DNA of 64,000 nt from Colwellia sp. D2M02 (GTDB lineage Bacteria; Pseudomonadota; Gammaproteobacteria; Enterobacterales; Alteromonadaceae). Position 1 is the first letter of the stretch. Each line of letters opens with the position of its first letter. Under the pieces are notes generated by a model that searched no databases, was not told the origin of the DNA, and was given only the letters and a program-made list of their open reading frames with translations. The position numbers and the translations under genes were made by a program. Below are positions 41,177 to 50,337 of this stretch, one piece after another. The stretch covers positions 1-64,000 of the forward strand of contig NZ_JAHKPW010000078.1 of NCBI RefSeq assembly GCF_018860755.1, given 5' to 3'.

Positions 41177-41251
41177 TTACTGCTTATCAGTTTGTCTTAA
41201 AACTCTTTGATAAAGAGCCTGTAAACCTCTATAAAAAACAAACCTACTCAC
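41177..41251 (-). other. 24-codon frame with protein-like sequence, possible gene remnant
   Basis: A GTG frame overlapping the stop of the upstream glycosyltransferase reads with a basic, aromatic pattern (RFVFYRGLQALYQRVLRQTD) and ends in TAA at 41177-41179. It lies in the 122-bp gap of the operon. It could be a tiny peptide or the last codons of a lost gene. Support is only composition and position. Confidence 0.3.
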
Positions 41252-42390
41252 TATTTATCTAACGATTTTATATGATTTAATATTGTCTTTACCCTACATT
41301 CCCATGTGTTATTTCTAGCGACACTTTTTCTTTCAGCTAAAGCGGTAGATTGCCCATTTTCATTTAATAATTGTTTAATCTTTTCAATCCACTCTTCGGC
41401 ACCTTCAGCAATAGAAACAACATGAGAGAACTCTCTAACAGCTTCTATATCAGCAGAAATAACTGGTTTACCCACAGCCAAGTATTCATGAAGTTTTAAT
41501 GGATAACCCGACGATGCCCAACCACTTTTATCAGATTTATAAATCATGGTATTAATATCAAAATGATGCATATAAGAAGCTATTTCTTCTTTCTTTTTAC
41601 TTCCTAAATAAAAGCTATTTTTTAAATTTTTTAATTGATTAAAGGCGTGCAAATCTTCTTGTGTTAGATTATTAACAGGCCCAATCAAAACAAACGAAAC
41701 ATCTTGAAAATAATTAGCCAACGCTAACCATAGTGACAAGTCCGCTTTTTGGTTAATCGCTCCAACATAGCCTACTCTCGGCTGAGGAATATTATCTAAT
41801 TCAGCAGGTTGCTCACACGCATTAGAGAAAGCATCATAATCAACCCCATTAGGTACAAACTTTACTTTATTCTCTGATTGCGATTTTAAATAACGCTCCT
41901 GAATAAGTACCGACGAGGTAATGATAAGATCTGCTTGGGTCGATAACCGAGCATCATTTTCTTTCTCATGACTACCGTAACCACTTTGCTTTGAATAGTC
42001 ATCGTAAGCATGAAAAACTAAGTAATCATGCTTAATATGTTTTACATATTCAAAAAATAATGGATGAAATATATATAAAACTACCGGTTGCTCTTTGGAA
42101 ATATGCTTAGTGAGTTTAGCTACATAATGCTCTATAGATGTTTTATCAAGCAACGCTACTCTAGGAGTTCTCAAAAATAAGTAGCTAGGGTTAACTACTG
42201 TAACATTATCTTGTTTTGTGTGTGCTGCGCTAAAAAGTGAATTAACAAGTTTTCCAAACGTAAAGTGCCACGTAAATAATGCTCCGTTTCCGTATGTAAC
42301 ACTATGTTGCTGACCAATAAGGCTAAATAGTTGCTGTCTATTCATCCAGCGACTTTGCCATTCGTTTGGAGCTAACACGATAAATTGCAT
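41251..42390 (-). CDS. Glycosyltransferase (GT4-like)
   Basis: 379 residues from the ATG at 42390. A GTG one codon earlier is possible, but AAAGGAAAAG sits well for this ATG and the upstream remnant ends TGATG here. The fold has an N-terminal acceptor domain (LYIFHPLFFEYVKHIKHDYLV, FHAYDDYSKQSG) and a C-terminal donor domain (RVGYVGAINQKADLSLWLAL, LKLHEYLAVGKPVISAD). It should add one sugar during assembly of the exopolysaccharide repeat in the cytoplasm. Donor and acceptor are unknown. Confidence 0.85.
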   Translation of the reverse strand: MQFIVLAPNEWQSRWMNRQQLFSLIGQQHSVTYGNGALFTWHFTFGKLVNSLFSAAHTKQDNVTVVNPSYLFLRTPRVALLDKTSIEHYVAKLTKHISKEQPVVLYIFHPLFFEYVKHIKHDYLVFHAYDDYSKQSGYGSHEKENDARLSTQADLIITSSVLIQERYLKSQSENKVKFVPNGVDYDAFSNACEQPAELDNIPQPRVGYVGAINQKADLSLWLALANYFQDVSFVLIGPVNNLTQEDLHAFNQLKNLKNSFYLGSKKKEEIASYMHHFDINTMIYKSDKSGWASSGYPLKLHEYLAVGKPVISADIEAVREFSHVVSIAEGAEEWIEKIKQLLNENGQSTALAERKSVARNNTWECRVKTILNHIKSLDK

Positions 42391-42656
42391 CACTTTTCCT
42401 TTAGTATTGATTGATAGATACTTTCTATTTTCGCGGTATATGAATTCAATGAATAACGACTCTCTATTATTGTCTGGTACTCTTGAGAGTCGTAACGTTT
42501 TTTGCCATTTAAAATTGCAGAGACAGGACCTCTAACAATAAATTTAATTAACAACCATGGTGCAAAAAGTCATTTTAAAAAGCACTTTGCATTAAAGTAA
42601 CAAATAAATTGTCTATTGCAGTATGAGTATTTATGCCCTTTCGAATAAAAGCTTCG
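42390..42656 (-). pseudogene. Degraded gene remnant (probable glycosyltransferase C-terminus)
   Basis: Between two intact glycosyltransferases the minus strand encodes about 88 protein-like codons in one frame, interrupted by a TGA at 42570-42572. The part before the stop contains KGHKYSYCNRQFICYFNAK. The part after it runs for 59 codons, with WLLIKFIVRGPVSAILNG, then SQEYQTIIESRYSLNSYT and KIESIYQSILKEK, and stops at a TGATG that overlaps the next gene's start. It has the look of the end of a glycosyltransferase whose N-terminal domain is gone. Family assignment is by eye only. Confidence 0.55.
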
Positions 42657-42718
42657 CTATTATTCACCGTCAGAGTGTCACACTCATAATGAACAAAAAT
42701 TTGTGTTTTTTTTCATTT

Positions 42719-43957
42719 TTATTTAGTTCGCTTTAGTATTCTGTATAGCGTTGGGTAATCTTCTTCTAATTTATCAACAAACAATTGCTTTTTACTTTTA
42801 GCATGCTTTTTCAGCATTTTATCATCATATTTTAGTGCTGACTTTTTCGCTTCATTAACCTCCTCCGCGGTAAGTACTCTAACATTAGACAAAGTATCAG
42901 CGATTTTTTTGGTATTATTTTCCCATGAAAAGTGACGCACAGCATACTCTCTCGCTTGTGCTTTTAAGTTTTGAATATTATTTTGATTATCAACATAAAA
43001 CTTTAACGATTCATGTAAAGAATCAAGCGCAACTTCACATTGCGGCCAATAATAACCATCCCATCGAGACCATAATTTTTCAATATTGACAGCTTTTCCA
43101 TTTTCACCATGCTCACCAACAAACTCATTCATAGGTCCATTATCGGGTACGATAATAGGTAATCCAGCCGATGCGGCTTCTAATATTGTAAGGCCTATAC
43201 CGTCTAATCTAGATGGATAAACGTAAACATCTCCTAAATGATATAGACCTGGAGCAGAAACAGTATATTCATGCAACTCTAATGAGCCTGAGCTTAATAG
43301 TTTATCTATATCTGCTGCTAACTGAGGAAAAGCCGTTTTGAGGTCTACTTGACTATGCACTATTAATTTAGCTTCGCCCTCTAACCTAAGAAATGCTTTT
43401 ATTAATAAATCGGTTCCTTTTCTGTAAGGGCTCATGCCCGCAGAATGGAAAAACTTAACCCCTCCTTCATCTCCTTTGTGCTCTTGCGGTTGATAAAGGT
43501 TGGTATCTGTTCCCCATGGAAAGAAAAGGCACTGAGGGTGATGCTCAAACACACTACGGTGTCGTTCAGTATTACAAATTAAAAAGTCATAAACCCCAAA
43601 ACACGGTACAATTTCTTCAGTATAGTAATCAATATATGCCCCTGTTTTGATATTCAAGTCTCGACAAAGAAGAACTGGCGCCCATATTTTTTGCTCATTA
43701 AAAAGTACAAGCTCAATTTCGTTGTCTAGTAACCAAGCTCTGAAGTTTTCTAAGTTGATATCTGTAAAAGCAAACGTGAGTGGCTTTTTTGCCCAAGTAA
43801 CATAATCACCATCCCAATTAGGATCACCTATTGCAAATTCTTCGCCACCACGAGCATAAATAAAGACGTCATGCTCGTGTTCAAGCACTTCTTTAAATTG
43901 CTTTGATACATACGCAGCACCTCGCTCAAACCATGTTGTTACAATGCCGATTTTCAT
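42719..43957 (-). CDS. Glycosyltransferase family 4 protein
   Basis: 412 residues. The N-terminus IGIVTTWFERGAAYVSKQF is typical of GT4 enzymes. The donor domain shows FFHSAGMSPYRKGTDLLIKAF and PSRLDGIGLTILEAASAGLPII with the conserved acidic EAxxxGxP region. A basic Lys-rich C-terminus follows. It is part of the exopolysaccharide operon, 18 bp behind the pyruvyl transferase gene. Which sugar it transfers cannot be read from the sequence. Confidence 0.88.
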   Translation of the reverse strand: MKIGIVTTWFERGAAYVSKQFKEVLEHEHDVFIYARGGEEFAIGDPNWDGDYVTWAKKPLTFAFTDINLENFRAWLLDNEIELVLFNEQKIWAPVLLCRDLNIKTGAYIDYYTEEIVPCFGVYDFLICNTERHRSVFEHHPQCLFFPWGTDTNLYQPQEHKGDEGGVKFFHSAGMSPYRKGTDLLIKAFLRLEGEAKLIVHSQVDLKTAFPQLAADIDKLLSSGSLELHEYTVSAPGLYHLGDVYVYPSRLDGIGLTILEAASAGLPIIVPDNGPMNEFVGEHGENGKAVNIEKLWSRWDGYYWPQCEVALDSLHESLKFYVDNQNNIQNLKAQAREYAVRHFSWENNTKKIADTLSNVRVLTAEEVNEAKKSALKYDDKMLKKHAKSKKQLFVDKLEEDYPTLYRILKRTK

Positions 43958-43975
43958 AACTTTCCTTATTAATAA

Positions 43976-45214
43976 TTACCAGTTAAATTTCAATTTTGAA
44001 CGGATATACTCTTTAAATTTTGAAGGAAATAGCTTACTGGTATACCTTCCGATGAACAGGGCAAACTTTTGTAGTCGCACTATGATAAATGCGTCATAGA
44101 ACAAGTTGATACAATGGCCTAAAGTCTTTCCTCTTCCTTTAAATTCAAACTGACTGTGGTCTGCTGACATAAACTCCGAAATATTTAACTCGTTTAATTT
44201 AAATGCATTATTTAGCTTATCTGAGGCTACTGTAGAAGGAGAAAATCCTTTCAACTTAACGAGTACATCCTCAGCACTATTATCTAAAGTTAGAATGGCA
44301 TCTTGATATCCCAGTCTACCAATGACATTATTTATCTTTGGATCATAAGACAACGCAACAAATGGTATATTAGACATAATGGCAAATAAATTGGCATGCA
44401 GTCTCATCGATATCAAACCTTCTAAGCCCTTAATAGACTCTAATGTTTTGGAAAAACAACGCTCGTCACTAAGTTCTATTTTCTCGGGAAACAACTCTAA
44501 TAATTGTCGATACAAAATTAAATCATCAGATTCATAAGCAAAAAATACAGGTGTAACGCCATCATTCAGCAGCTTTTCAATTATTTCGGCTAGGAAATCA
44601 ATATGTAAGCCCTTCCATTGTCTAAAAGCTAATCCTACTCTGCTTGTTTTCTTTGCTTCATGTTTGGTTAATTGGCTATTGATCAAATATATTGAATCAC
44701 TTCCTAATTCGCATTTATAACTATATTCACCATAAGCATTATTTGACGCATTCAACGACTCAATATCTCTATAATTAATTCGTTGTACGCTATCTAAGAA
44801 TCGATGACCCAAAGTATGGCCATAGTCCGAGCTAATAGGGCCAAAGCCTACTCCTGTAGCCAATGACGGTATTTTGTAATACTTTGCTATGGCTGCAATA
44901 AGGGTACAGTGCTCCATTAGTTTGGCACTATGAACGTCTTGCAGAATTCCGCCCCCTACAAAAATAACACGATCCATTTTTCGAATCGTAGCAACTAATA
45001 TAAAAAAGTCTTTGGTTGTAATAGGCCTCCCTGGATACGTACATTTTAAGTAGTGGTAAGATTTACCTAAATATTGTTCACTTACATCAGGCTGTCCTGT
45101 GGCAATATATATTTCTGTACTATCATTTTGAATTTGCTGAGCGACCGCTGCACCTATGGCTTCGTCACCGACGTTCAACCCACCTATATAGCCTACTAAC
45201 AATACTTTTTTCAT
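43976..45214 (-). CDS. Polysaccharide pyruvyl transferase family protein
   Basis: 412 residues from the ATG at 45214, where the family's start VLLVGYIGGLNVGDEAIG follows immediately; ATGs further upstream (frame open to 45265) add a Cys/Met-rich stretch unlike the family. VIFVGGGILQDVHS, GVGFGPISSDYG and SMRLHANLFAIMSNIPFVAL match pyruvyl transferases of the CsaB/WcaK group. Such enzymes transfer pyruvate from phosphoenolpyruvate to a sugar to form a ketal, which gives the polymer negative charge. It lies between the flippase and a glycosyltransferase. Confidence 0.87.
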   Translation of the reverse strand: MKKVLLVGYIGGLNVGDEAIGAAVAQQIQNDSTEIYIATGQPDVSEQYLGKSYHYLKCTYPGRPITTKDFFILVATIRKMDRVIFVGGGILQDVHSAKLMEHCTLIAAIAKYYKIPSLATGVGFGPISSDYGHTLGHRFLDSVQRINYRDIESLNASNNAYGEYSYKCELGSDSIYLINSQLTKHEAKKTSRVGLAFRQWKGLHIDFLAEIIEKLLNDGVTPVFFAYESDDLILYRQLLELFPEKIELSDERCFSKTLESIKGLEGLISMRLHANLFAIMSNIPFVALSYDPKINNVIGRLGYQDAILTLDNSAEDVLVKLKGFSPSTVASDKLNNAFKLNELNISEFMSADHSQFEFKGRGKTLGHCINLFYDAFIIVRLQKFALFIGRYTSKLFPSKFKEYIRSKLKFNW

Positions 45215-45277
45215 ACTTTCATCTTTTATAATCATCATCCTTAAACCACAGTAGGGACATGCCACCTACCAAACCTT

Positions 45278-46771
45278 TTAACTAGCTTTCAACAACTTAA
45301 CCTTTATTTTATTTCGAATACTAATCAAATTTAATCTCACAAATTGAGATAAATCTGACTCGGGAAAAAGTCTTAGATATATCAAGGTGAAGAAACTATA
45401 AATGACTATACCTATTATGGCTTTCAGTAGCAGCATTAATAAATTACTTCCCAAACTCACGACTTGTAAATAAGGAAGAAGTAACTCAATACTTATGTAC
45501 ATTAGTAAGCTAGTAAAAACAGGGAACACAAATACCTTGGCACATTTGATGAGAGATATAGATAAATATCTACTCACAATTAAAAAACTTAATGGCATGG
45601 TAATGAGTGATACAAATAAAATAACAAGTGATGCTCCAAGTGCTCCAGAGCGCTCAACGAAGTACAATAAGAGAGGGATAATAAATATAATGCGCACAAG
45701 AGATATTAATGACGGTATATTTGGTTTACCAATAACAACAAAAACAGTACCAATATTTTGTACCGCACACCGACTAAAACCGTAGAGAGATAATATAGCG
45801 ATGATAGGGATTATTGGTTGCCACTGGTCCCCTAGCCCTAACTGAACAATTTCTGGGGAACATATTGAAATCCCCACCGACACTGGCGCACTAACGAAAA
45901 TAATAATTTCCGTGATCTTTAAAAACGTCACTCTAAGCTTTTCAATATCATTTTTTAATTTCGCATAACCTGGAAAAATAGAACGACTCAGAGGGAATAA
46001 TAATTCTGTTGTTGGCAAATTTGAAATTTCATAACCTACAGTATAATAACCTAGTTGCTCAGCACTTGATTGTTTACCAACGATAATGTCAGTAACCTTA
46101 TGGTTGAAGAAAATAAGTAAGTTATTAAGTAGTAGCCATTTAGAAAACTTGAATAACTCCTTAGCTTCACTTAATTCTAACTTAGGCCTGTATGGGTGCA
46201 TTAAAAACGACATGAAAGTCTTAGCAATTGCATTAGCATACATACCTATCACTAATGCCCAGTAGTTTTCTAAATAAAATGTAAAACCTATGGTTATAAC
46301 AAAAGAGAATAATTTTGAATACACCTCAAGCGGAAACTCTTTGGCTAAATCCAACTCTTTTCTATACAGAACAAATCCAATATTTTGTACTGCGGTGATA
46401 AATGGCAACAAAGCTACAGCAAGCACCAATTCCTCTACTCTTTGATCGTTATAATACGTAGCGACTAAACCACTTACAGAGACTAATACAGTAGAGAGTA
46501 TTAATCCCATTATTAACTTTAGGGTCCATGCAGAATTTAAGGTTTTATTCGTGACGTTATCTTTTTGAATAATATTTAAATCAAAACCAAAACTGGTGAA
46601 CACCTCAAGAAAAGCCACAACAATCATACACATAGCAATTACACCAAAATCTTCTGGTGCTAATAACCTTGCTAAAATGACGGTGCTTATTAATCCTAAA
46701 GATTTAACTAAGAACTTAGTGAATACAGCCCAACCTGCTCCAATTGCAATTTTTTTATTGAGAGCATCCAT
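45278..46771 (-). CDS. Oligosaccharide flippase (Wzx-like, MOP superfamily)
   Basis: 497 residues with about 12-14 membrane helices. KIAIGAGWAVFTKFLVKSLG and ILARLLAPEDFGVIAMC at the start are typical of lipopolysaccharide/exopolysaccharide translocases, and VTDIIVGKQSSAEQLGYY follows. It should flip lipid-linked repeat units across the inner membrane. Its start overlaps the upstream glycosyltransferase stop by one base (TAATG), indicating coupled translation. Confidence 0.92.
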   Translation of the reverse strand: MDALNKKIAIGAGWAVFTKFLVKSLGLISTVILARLLAPEDFGVIAMCMIVVAFLEVFTSFGFDLNIIQKDNVTNKTLNSAWTLKLIMGLILSTVLVSVSGLVATYYNDQRVEELVLAVALLPFITAVQNIGFVLYRKELDLAKEFPLEVYSKLFSFVITIGFTFYLENYWALVIGMYANAIAKTFMSFLMHPYRPKLELSEAKELFKFSKWLLLNNLLIFFNHKVTDIIVGKQSSAEQLGYYTVGYEISNLPTTELLFPLSRSIFPGYAKLKNDIEKLRVTFLKITEIIIFVSAPVSVGISICSPEIVQLGLGDQWQPIIPIIAILSLYGFSRCAVQNIGTVFVVIGKPNIPSLISLVRIIFIIPLLLYFVERSGALGASLVILFVSLITMPLSFLIVSRYLSISLIKCAKVFVFPVFTSLLMYISIELLLPYLQVVSLGSNLLMLLLKAIIGIVIYSFFTLIYLRLFPESDLSQFVRLNLISIRNKIKVKLLKAS

Positions 46772-47982
46772 TAATCAAGCGCCCTTAGTAATAAATCTAG
46801 TTGCTGTGTTTTGGCATAACGAGAATAACTTGCACTCTGCCTTTCGCCGTCTGTTTGTTGTTCCAACATACGTGAAATGGCTCGCTTAATATTTTCACTC
46901 GTTTCAGCGACTTCTGTTGCCGCAACAGTACTTAGTAATGTTCCTGTGGCGCCTTCTTCTGGCGTGAGCGCGAGTATAGGTTTATTACAACGAATATACT
47001 CATAAGCTTTACCCGGAATTTGATTATTAAAAAGCTTGCCCTGAATTAACACCAACGCATTGGCTGACATCATTTCAGCTAACGATTCTTTATAGGCAAT
47101 ATTGGCTCTAAACTCTACGATATCTTCAATACCTAGTTCATTAACCTGAGATTTAACCGCTGGACTATTCACTGCTCCTCGAAAAGCCAAAACAAAGTTG
47201 CTACTGTCAATAACGCCTTCATTTTTAAGCACTGATAATGCACTAAATAAAGCTTGGGGATCACGTCCTTGAGGGTAAATTGCGCCACTATGCAATAGCG
47301 TAAAACGAGAGCTATCAACCGTTGCTACAGTAGGTAAATCATTAAAGTTAGCTTCATCAAAGCCGTTTTCAATCACGCAAAACTTAGATAACTTTTCGTC
47401 GGGATATAATCGTCGATAAAGCTGCGCTGATCGCTCAGTAGTAAACACCGCCTTGCTACAATGAGTTATTGTTTTCTTTTCAATCCACTTTGCGACAAAG
47501 CTGTATTGCTGAGCATTACTGTCATAACGACACTGTAAAGGGTCACGATAGTCTGCTACCCAGTTAATTTGACTATGTTGATGCAATTTATAAGCAATAT
47601 AATGCGCCGTAGAAACCGGGTAAGTTGACCAAATAATATCTGGCTTATATTTGGCAATTAATTTTTTGCCTAATGGTACAGCACTAATAGCCCAGCTCCA
47701 CCAACGATCTGGCACTTTACTCCAAGAAAAGTATTTACCTTTAATTGATAAGTCTCTTGCTGAGTCGAGTGACTTACAGCGATAAACTTTAATGGACTCG
47801 GGTATTTTTATATTGCTATCCACTGACCCATAAACACTTTCATTTACCGTTAATACTATTGGTTGCCAACCCAGATCAGCTAAGTACTCAGCAAACTTTA
47901 ATGTTCTTTGGACACCTGCACTTTGACAAGGCGGAAAGTCTAACGCAACCATAAGAATGGTTTTCTTTTGAGGTAAACTCAT
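46771..47982 (-). CDS. Glycosyltransferase family 4 protein
   Basis: 403 residues. LMVALDFPPCQSAGVQRTLKF at the N-terminus is characteristic of GT4 enzymes in XrtA loci. SRFTLLHSGAIYPQGRDPQ and IPGKAYEYIRCNKPILALTP form the donor domain. It overlaps the deacetylase gene by 4 bp on one side and the flippase gene by 1 bp on the other, so it lies in a tightly coupled stretch. Confidence 0.88.
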   Translation of the reverse strand: MSLPQKKTILMVALDFPPCQSAGVQRTLKFAEYLADLGWQPIVLTVNESVYGSVDSNIKIPESIKVYRCKSLDSARDLSIKGKYFSWSKVPDRWWSWAISAVPLGKKLIAKYKPDIIWSTYPVSTAHYIAYKLHQHSQINWVADYRDPLQCRYDSNAQQYSFVAKWIEKKTITHCSKAVFTTERSAQLYRRLYPDEKLSKFCVIENGFDEANFNDLPTVATVDSSRFTLLHSGAIYPQGRDPQALFSALSVLKNEGVIDSSNFVLAFRGAVNSPAVKSQVNELGIEDIVEFRANIAYKESLAEMMSANALVLIQGKLFNNQIPGKAYEYIRCNKPILALTPEEGATGTLLSTVAATEVAETSENIKRAISRMLEQQTDGERQSASYSRYAKTQQLDLLLRALD

Positions 47983-48947
47983 TTACCAATTAACCTTGTA
48001 TATTTTTCATTAAAATTTAACGCTAAACGTAAATTAAACTTGAACTCGGTAACATCCCACGGGGTGAACCGACTCAATGAAAACAAATTATTATTTTTAG
48101 GGGAGATACAGCCCCAGTCAGTACTAAATGCGGCGGTAAAGCCACACTCTTTAGCTATTCGTTGATGGTTATCATTAAAATCGACCTGATATTTGCCATT
48201 AGGGTAAGCAAGAAAATTGACCGGTTTATTAGTTATTTTCTCTAAGTACTGTTTTGAAAGCATCATCTCAGATTGTACTGTTTGGTCTTGTTCACAAGTT
48301 AATATTGGGTGGTTAACGGTATGCGCACCAATTTCCATTCCTGCTTCAGAAAGAGCAAATATTTGTTGCTCACTCAAAAATTGATGTTTGAGTTGAGGTT
48401 TACCTGTTTTATTTAATAACTGCTCAATTAAATGATTACGCTCATCATTGCTTTGATATTTAATTATTTTAGCTATTTTCTTAACGCACTCTATTCGTTG
48501 ACTATAGGTAGCAACAGGGTAATTTACCGCTAAATAAACTAATGTTTCATCACTAGCAGGTAACTGCATAATTGCTGATGAAACCAGCTCATCCCACAAA
48601 TAGCCTTGCTGTATTCCTGAGGTACTAATAAAGAATGTCGCAACTAGCTCATGTTTTTGTAACAAAGGAAATATTTTAGTGTAACTATCTGAGTAACCAT
48701 CATCTATGCTAATCGCTATTGATCGTTTAGGTAACTTACCTTGCGCCTGTAGTGCTAAGCCCTCAGTTAAGCTAATAGGGTTAAAATAACGCTTAAGCCA
48801 AACAAGCTGCTGCTCAAAGAGTTTTTCGTCCATACATAGCTGATTATACGACTCACCAACACGGTGGTATGTCAGTACTGTTAAGCTATTTCGGCTAACT
48901 AACGCTGAAATAATACTAACAAACAACTTAATCGATATTTTATGCAT
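47979..48947 (-). CDS. Polysaccharide deacetylase (NodB-like)
   Basis: 322 residues. The NodB motif SIDDGYSDSYTKIFPLL holds the catalytic Asp and a metal-binding Asp, and GAHTVNHPIL supplies the two histidines. FLAYPNGKY follows further on. It would remove N- or O-acetyl groups from the polymer or its lipid-linked unit. A short hydrophobic N-terminus (IKLFVSIISALVS) could anchor it in the membrane. It overlaps the ligase gene by 8 bp. A second deacetylase of the XrtA type is encoded at 59685-60551. Confidence 0.88.
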   Translation of the reverse strand: MHKISIKLFVSIISALVSRNSLTVLTYHRVGESYNQLCMDEKLFEQQLVWLKRYFNPISLTEGLALQAQGKLPKRSIAISIDDGYSDSYTKIFPLLQKHELVATFFISTSGIQQGYLWDELVSSAIMQLPASDETLVYLAVNYPVATYSQRIECVKKIAKIIKYQSNDERNHLIEQLLNKTGKPQLKHQFLSEQQIFALSEAGMEIGAHTVNHPILTCEQDQTVQSEMMLSKQYLEKITNKPVNFLAYPNGKYQVDFNDNHQRIAKECGFTAAFSTDWGCISPKNNNLFSLSRFTPWDVTEFKFNLRLALNFNEKYTRLIGK

Positions 48948-50250
48948 ATCGATGTCCTTCCCTTTTAATAGCGACTTTCGTTTCTTTTCTTTTAATTAAC
49001 TCGCATAAGATATGTGCTAACGCAAAAATAGCAAACGAGAGATCAAAGTAAGGTAAACTCAATGCCGCACCACCCGCACAATAAGCAATTAAAGAAACCT
49101 TTAACATACGTGCTAAGCCAATAAGCCATTCATCGTCTGTATTACGCGTGACCCAGCTTAATTTTCTATAAGTGATGAGGAGAATACTTAAAAACATAAT
49201 TAACCCCACAAAACCTAAATCACCCAGTACCTGAAAATAAATACTATGTGCCGCTTTAGCTTTAGGAAAGTGAATACCTGTGGTATCAACAATAAAGTTG
49301 AGTTTATAAAAATCAGGCTCGTATAACATCCATAATCCTTGGTTTTGCCCTGCTTTAAAACCAGCGCCAAAAATAGGATTATCTAGTGCCATCAGTGTTG
49401 CTTGCTTCCATGCCATGGCTCGACCTAAAAACGACGTATCTTGGTCCATTGTTTCTATGGTATTCATGCGCCCAGTCCACTCATCAGAAACAAAAGCGCT
49501 ACTGACACCAACAGCTACAACAAGAAAAATCGAAACCAGTAGTTTACGTTTACTTTGTAGAAAAAAGTAACCGCCAACCACAATGAGTGCAAGTGTTCCG
49601 CCACGAGAATAAGAGCCGAGAATAGCAACAATATTAAAAGCCACAGCCCCCATTAATGCCAACCTAAGCCATTTAGATTTGGTTTGGCTTAATAAAAACA
49701 TAATCAATGGAATGGTCATATTTAAAGCTAATGCTAATTCGTTTCGATCCTCTAACCGACTTCCTGGAATACCAGCAACTGTATGTCCACCAGCAGTAAC
49801 AATATACTTAAGCCCTTCAGCAGCGCCAAAATAAGCTGCCGATAAACAAATAGCCCAAAGAAAAACATTGATGTGATGTTTAGTTTTAATGACAAAAATA
49901 CAAAGGAAGTAAAAAATAATGATTTTGAGGAAAATATTCCATTCAAACCAAACAATGCTAGGGTTAGATAGCGTTAAAGCACTTGAAATTGTCGACCAAA
50001 TAAAAAAGATTAAAATTAAAACCGTTAGCCCTGAAGCTTCAGTTTTAACTTTATTTCTTTGAAAGAAATAAGAGAGAATTGTCGCAAGCGCAATAAGCAT
50101 GTTATAGCGTAACGACGAGGCAAACCCCCACACCCAACCGTTAGGGAAAAACATCGCACTCCAGATCCATAACGATACGCCAATGTAGGGACGCTTGAAG
50201 ATGAAATATAATAAAGCAGGGAAAACTAAAACTAAAAATATATCGCGCAA
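48940..50250 (-). CDS. O-antigen ligase/polymerase-like protein, exosortase A-associated
   Basis: 436 residues with about 10-12 membrane helices. The large periplasmic loop contains HFPKAKAAHSIYFQVLGDLGF with the conserved His found in WaaL/Wzy enzymes, and NIVAILGSYSRGGTLAL is a family signature. The sequence fits the putative O-glycosylation ligase of XrtA loci. It should polymerise or transfer the flipped units at the periplasmic face. The start is a TTG at 50250 placed directly after the stop of a small ORF, with GAGGA eight bases upstream. Confidence 0.88.
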   Translation of the reverse strand: MRDIFLVLVFPALLYFIFKRPYIGVSLWIWSAMFFPNGWVWGFASSLRYNMLIALATILSYFFQRNKVKTEASGLTVLILIFFIWSTISSALTLSNPSIVWFEWNIFLKIIIFYFLCIFVIKTKHHINVFLWAICLSAAYFGAAEGLKYIVTAGGHTVAGIPGSRLEDRNELALALNMTIPLIMFLLSQTKSKWLRLALMGAVAFNIVAILGSYSRGGTLALIVVGGYFFLQSKRKLLVSIFLVVAVGVSSAFVSDEWTGRMNTIETMDQDTSFLGRAMAWKQATLMALDNPIFGAGFKAGQNQGLWMLYEPDFYKLNFIVDTTGIHFPKAKAAHSIYFQVLGDLGFVGLIMFLSILLITYRKLSWVTRNTDDEWLIGLARMLKVSLIAYCAGGAALSLPYFDLSFAIFALAHILCELIKRKETKVAIKREGHRYA

Positions 50251-50337
50251 CTACTTGTCCTCGTTATCATTTTTAACAGCCCAGTAGCATAAAAATGCGA
50301 TAGATATTAAGTTAACTAAAAACAATAAACTATCCAT
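50251..50337 (-). CDS. 28-residue single-pass membrane peptide
   Basis: ATG at 50335-50337 to TAG at 50251-50253. The peptide starts MDSLLFLVNLISIAFLCYW, one hydrophobic helix, and ends in charged AVKNDNEDK. The start overlaps the upstream glycosyltransferase stop by 8 bp (ATGGATAG), and the ligase begins at the very next base after its stop, with the ligase's ribosome-binding site inside this frame. Such seamless packing argues that it is translated. Its role is unknown; it may associate with the ligase. Confidence 0.7.
   Translation of the reverse strand: MDSLLFLVNLISIAFLCYWAVKNDNEDK

Noticed and set aside
42578-42718. Another open minus-strand frame of about 45 codons overlapping the gene remnant
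   Set aside because: It has no good start, ends in TAA within the remnant, and is less protein-like at its 3' side than the remnant frame that leads into the next gene's start.
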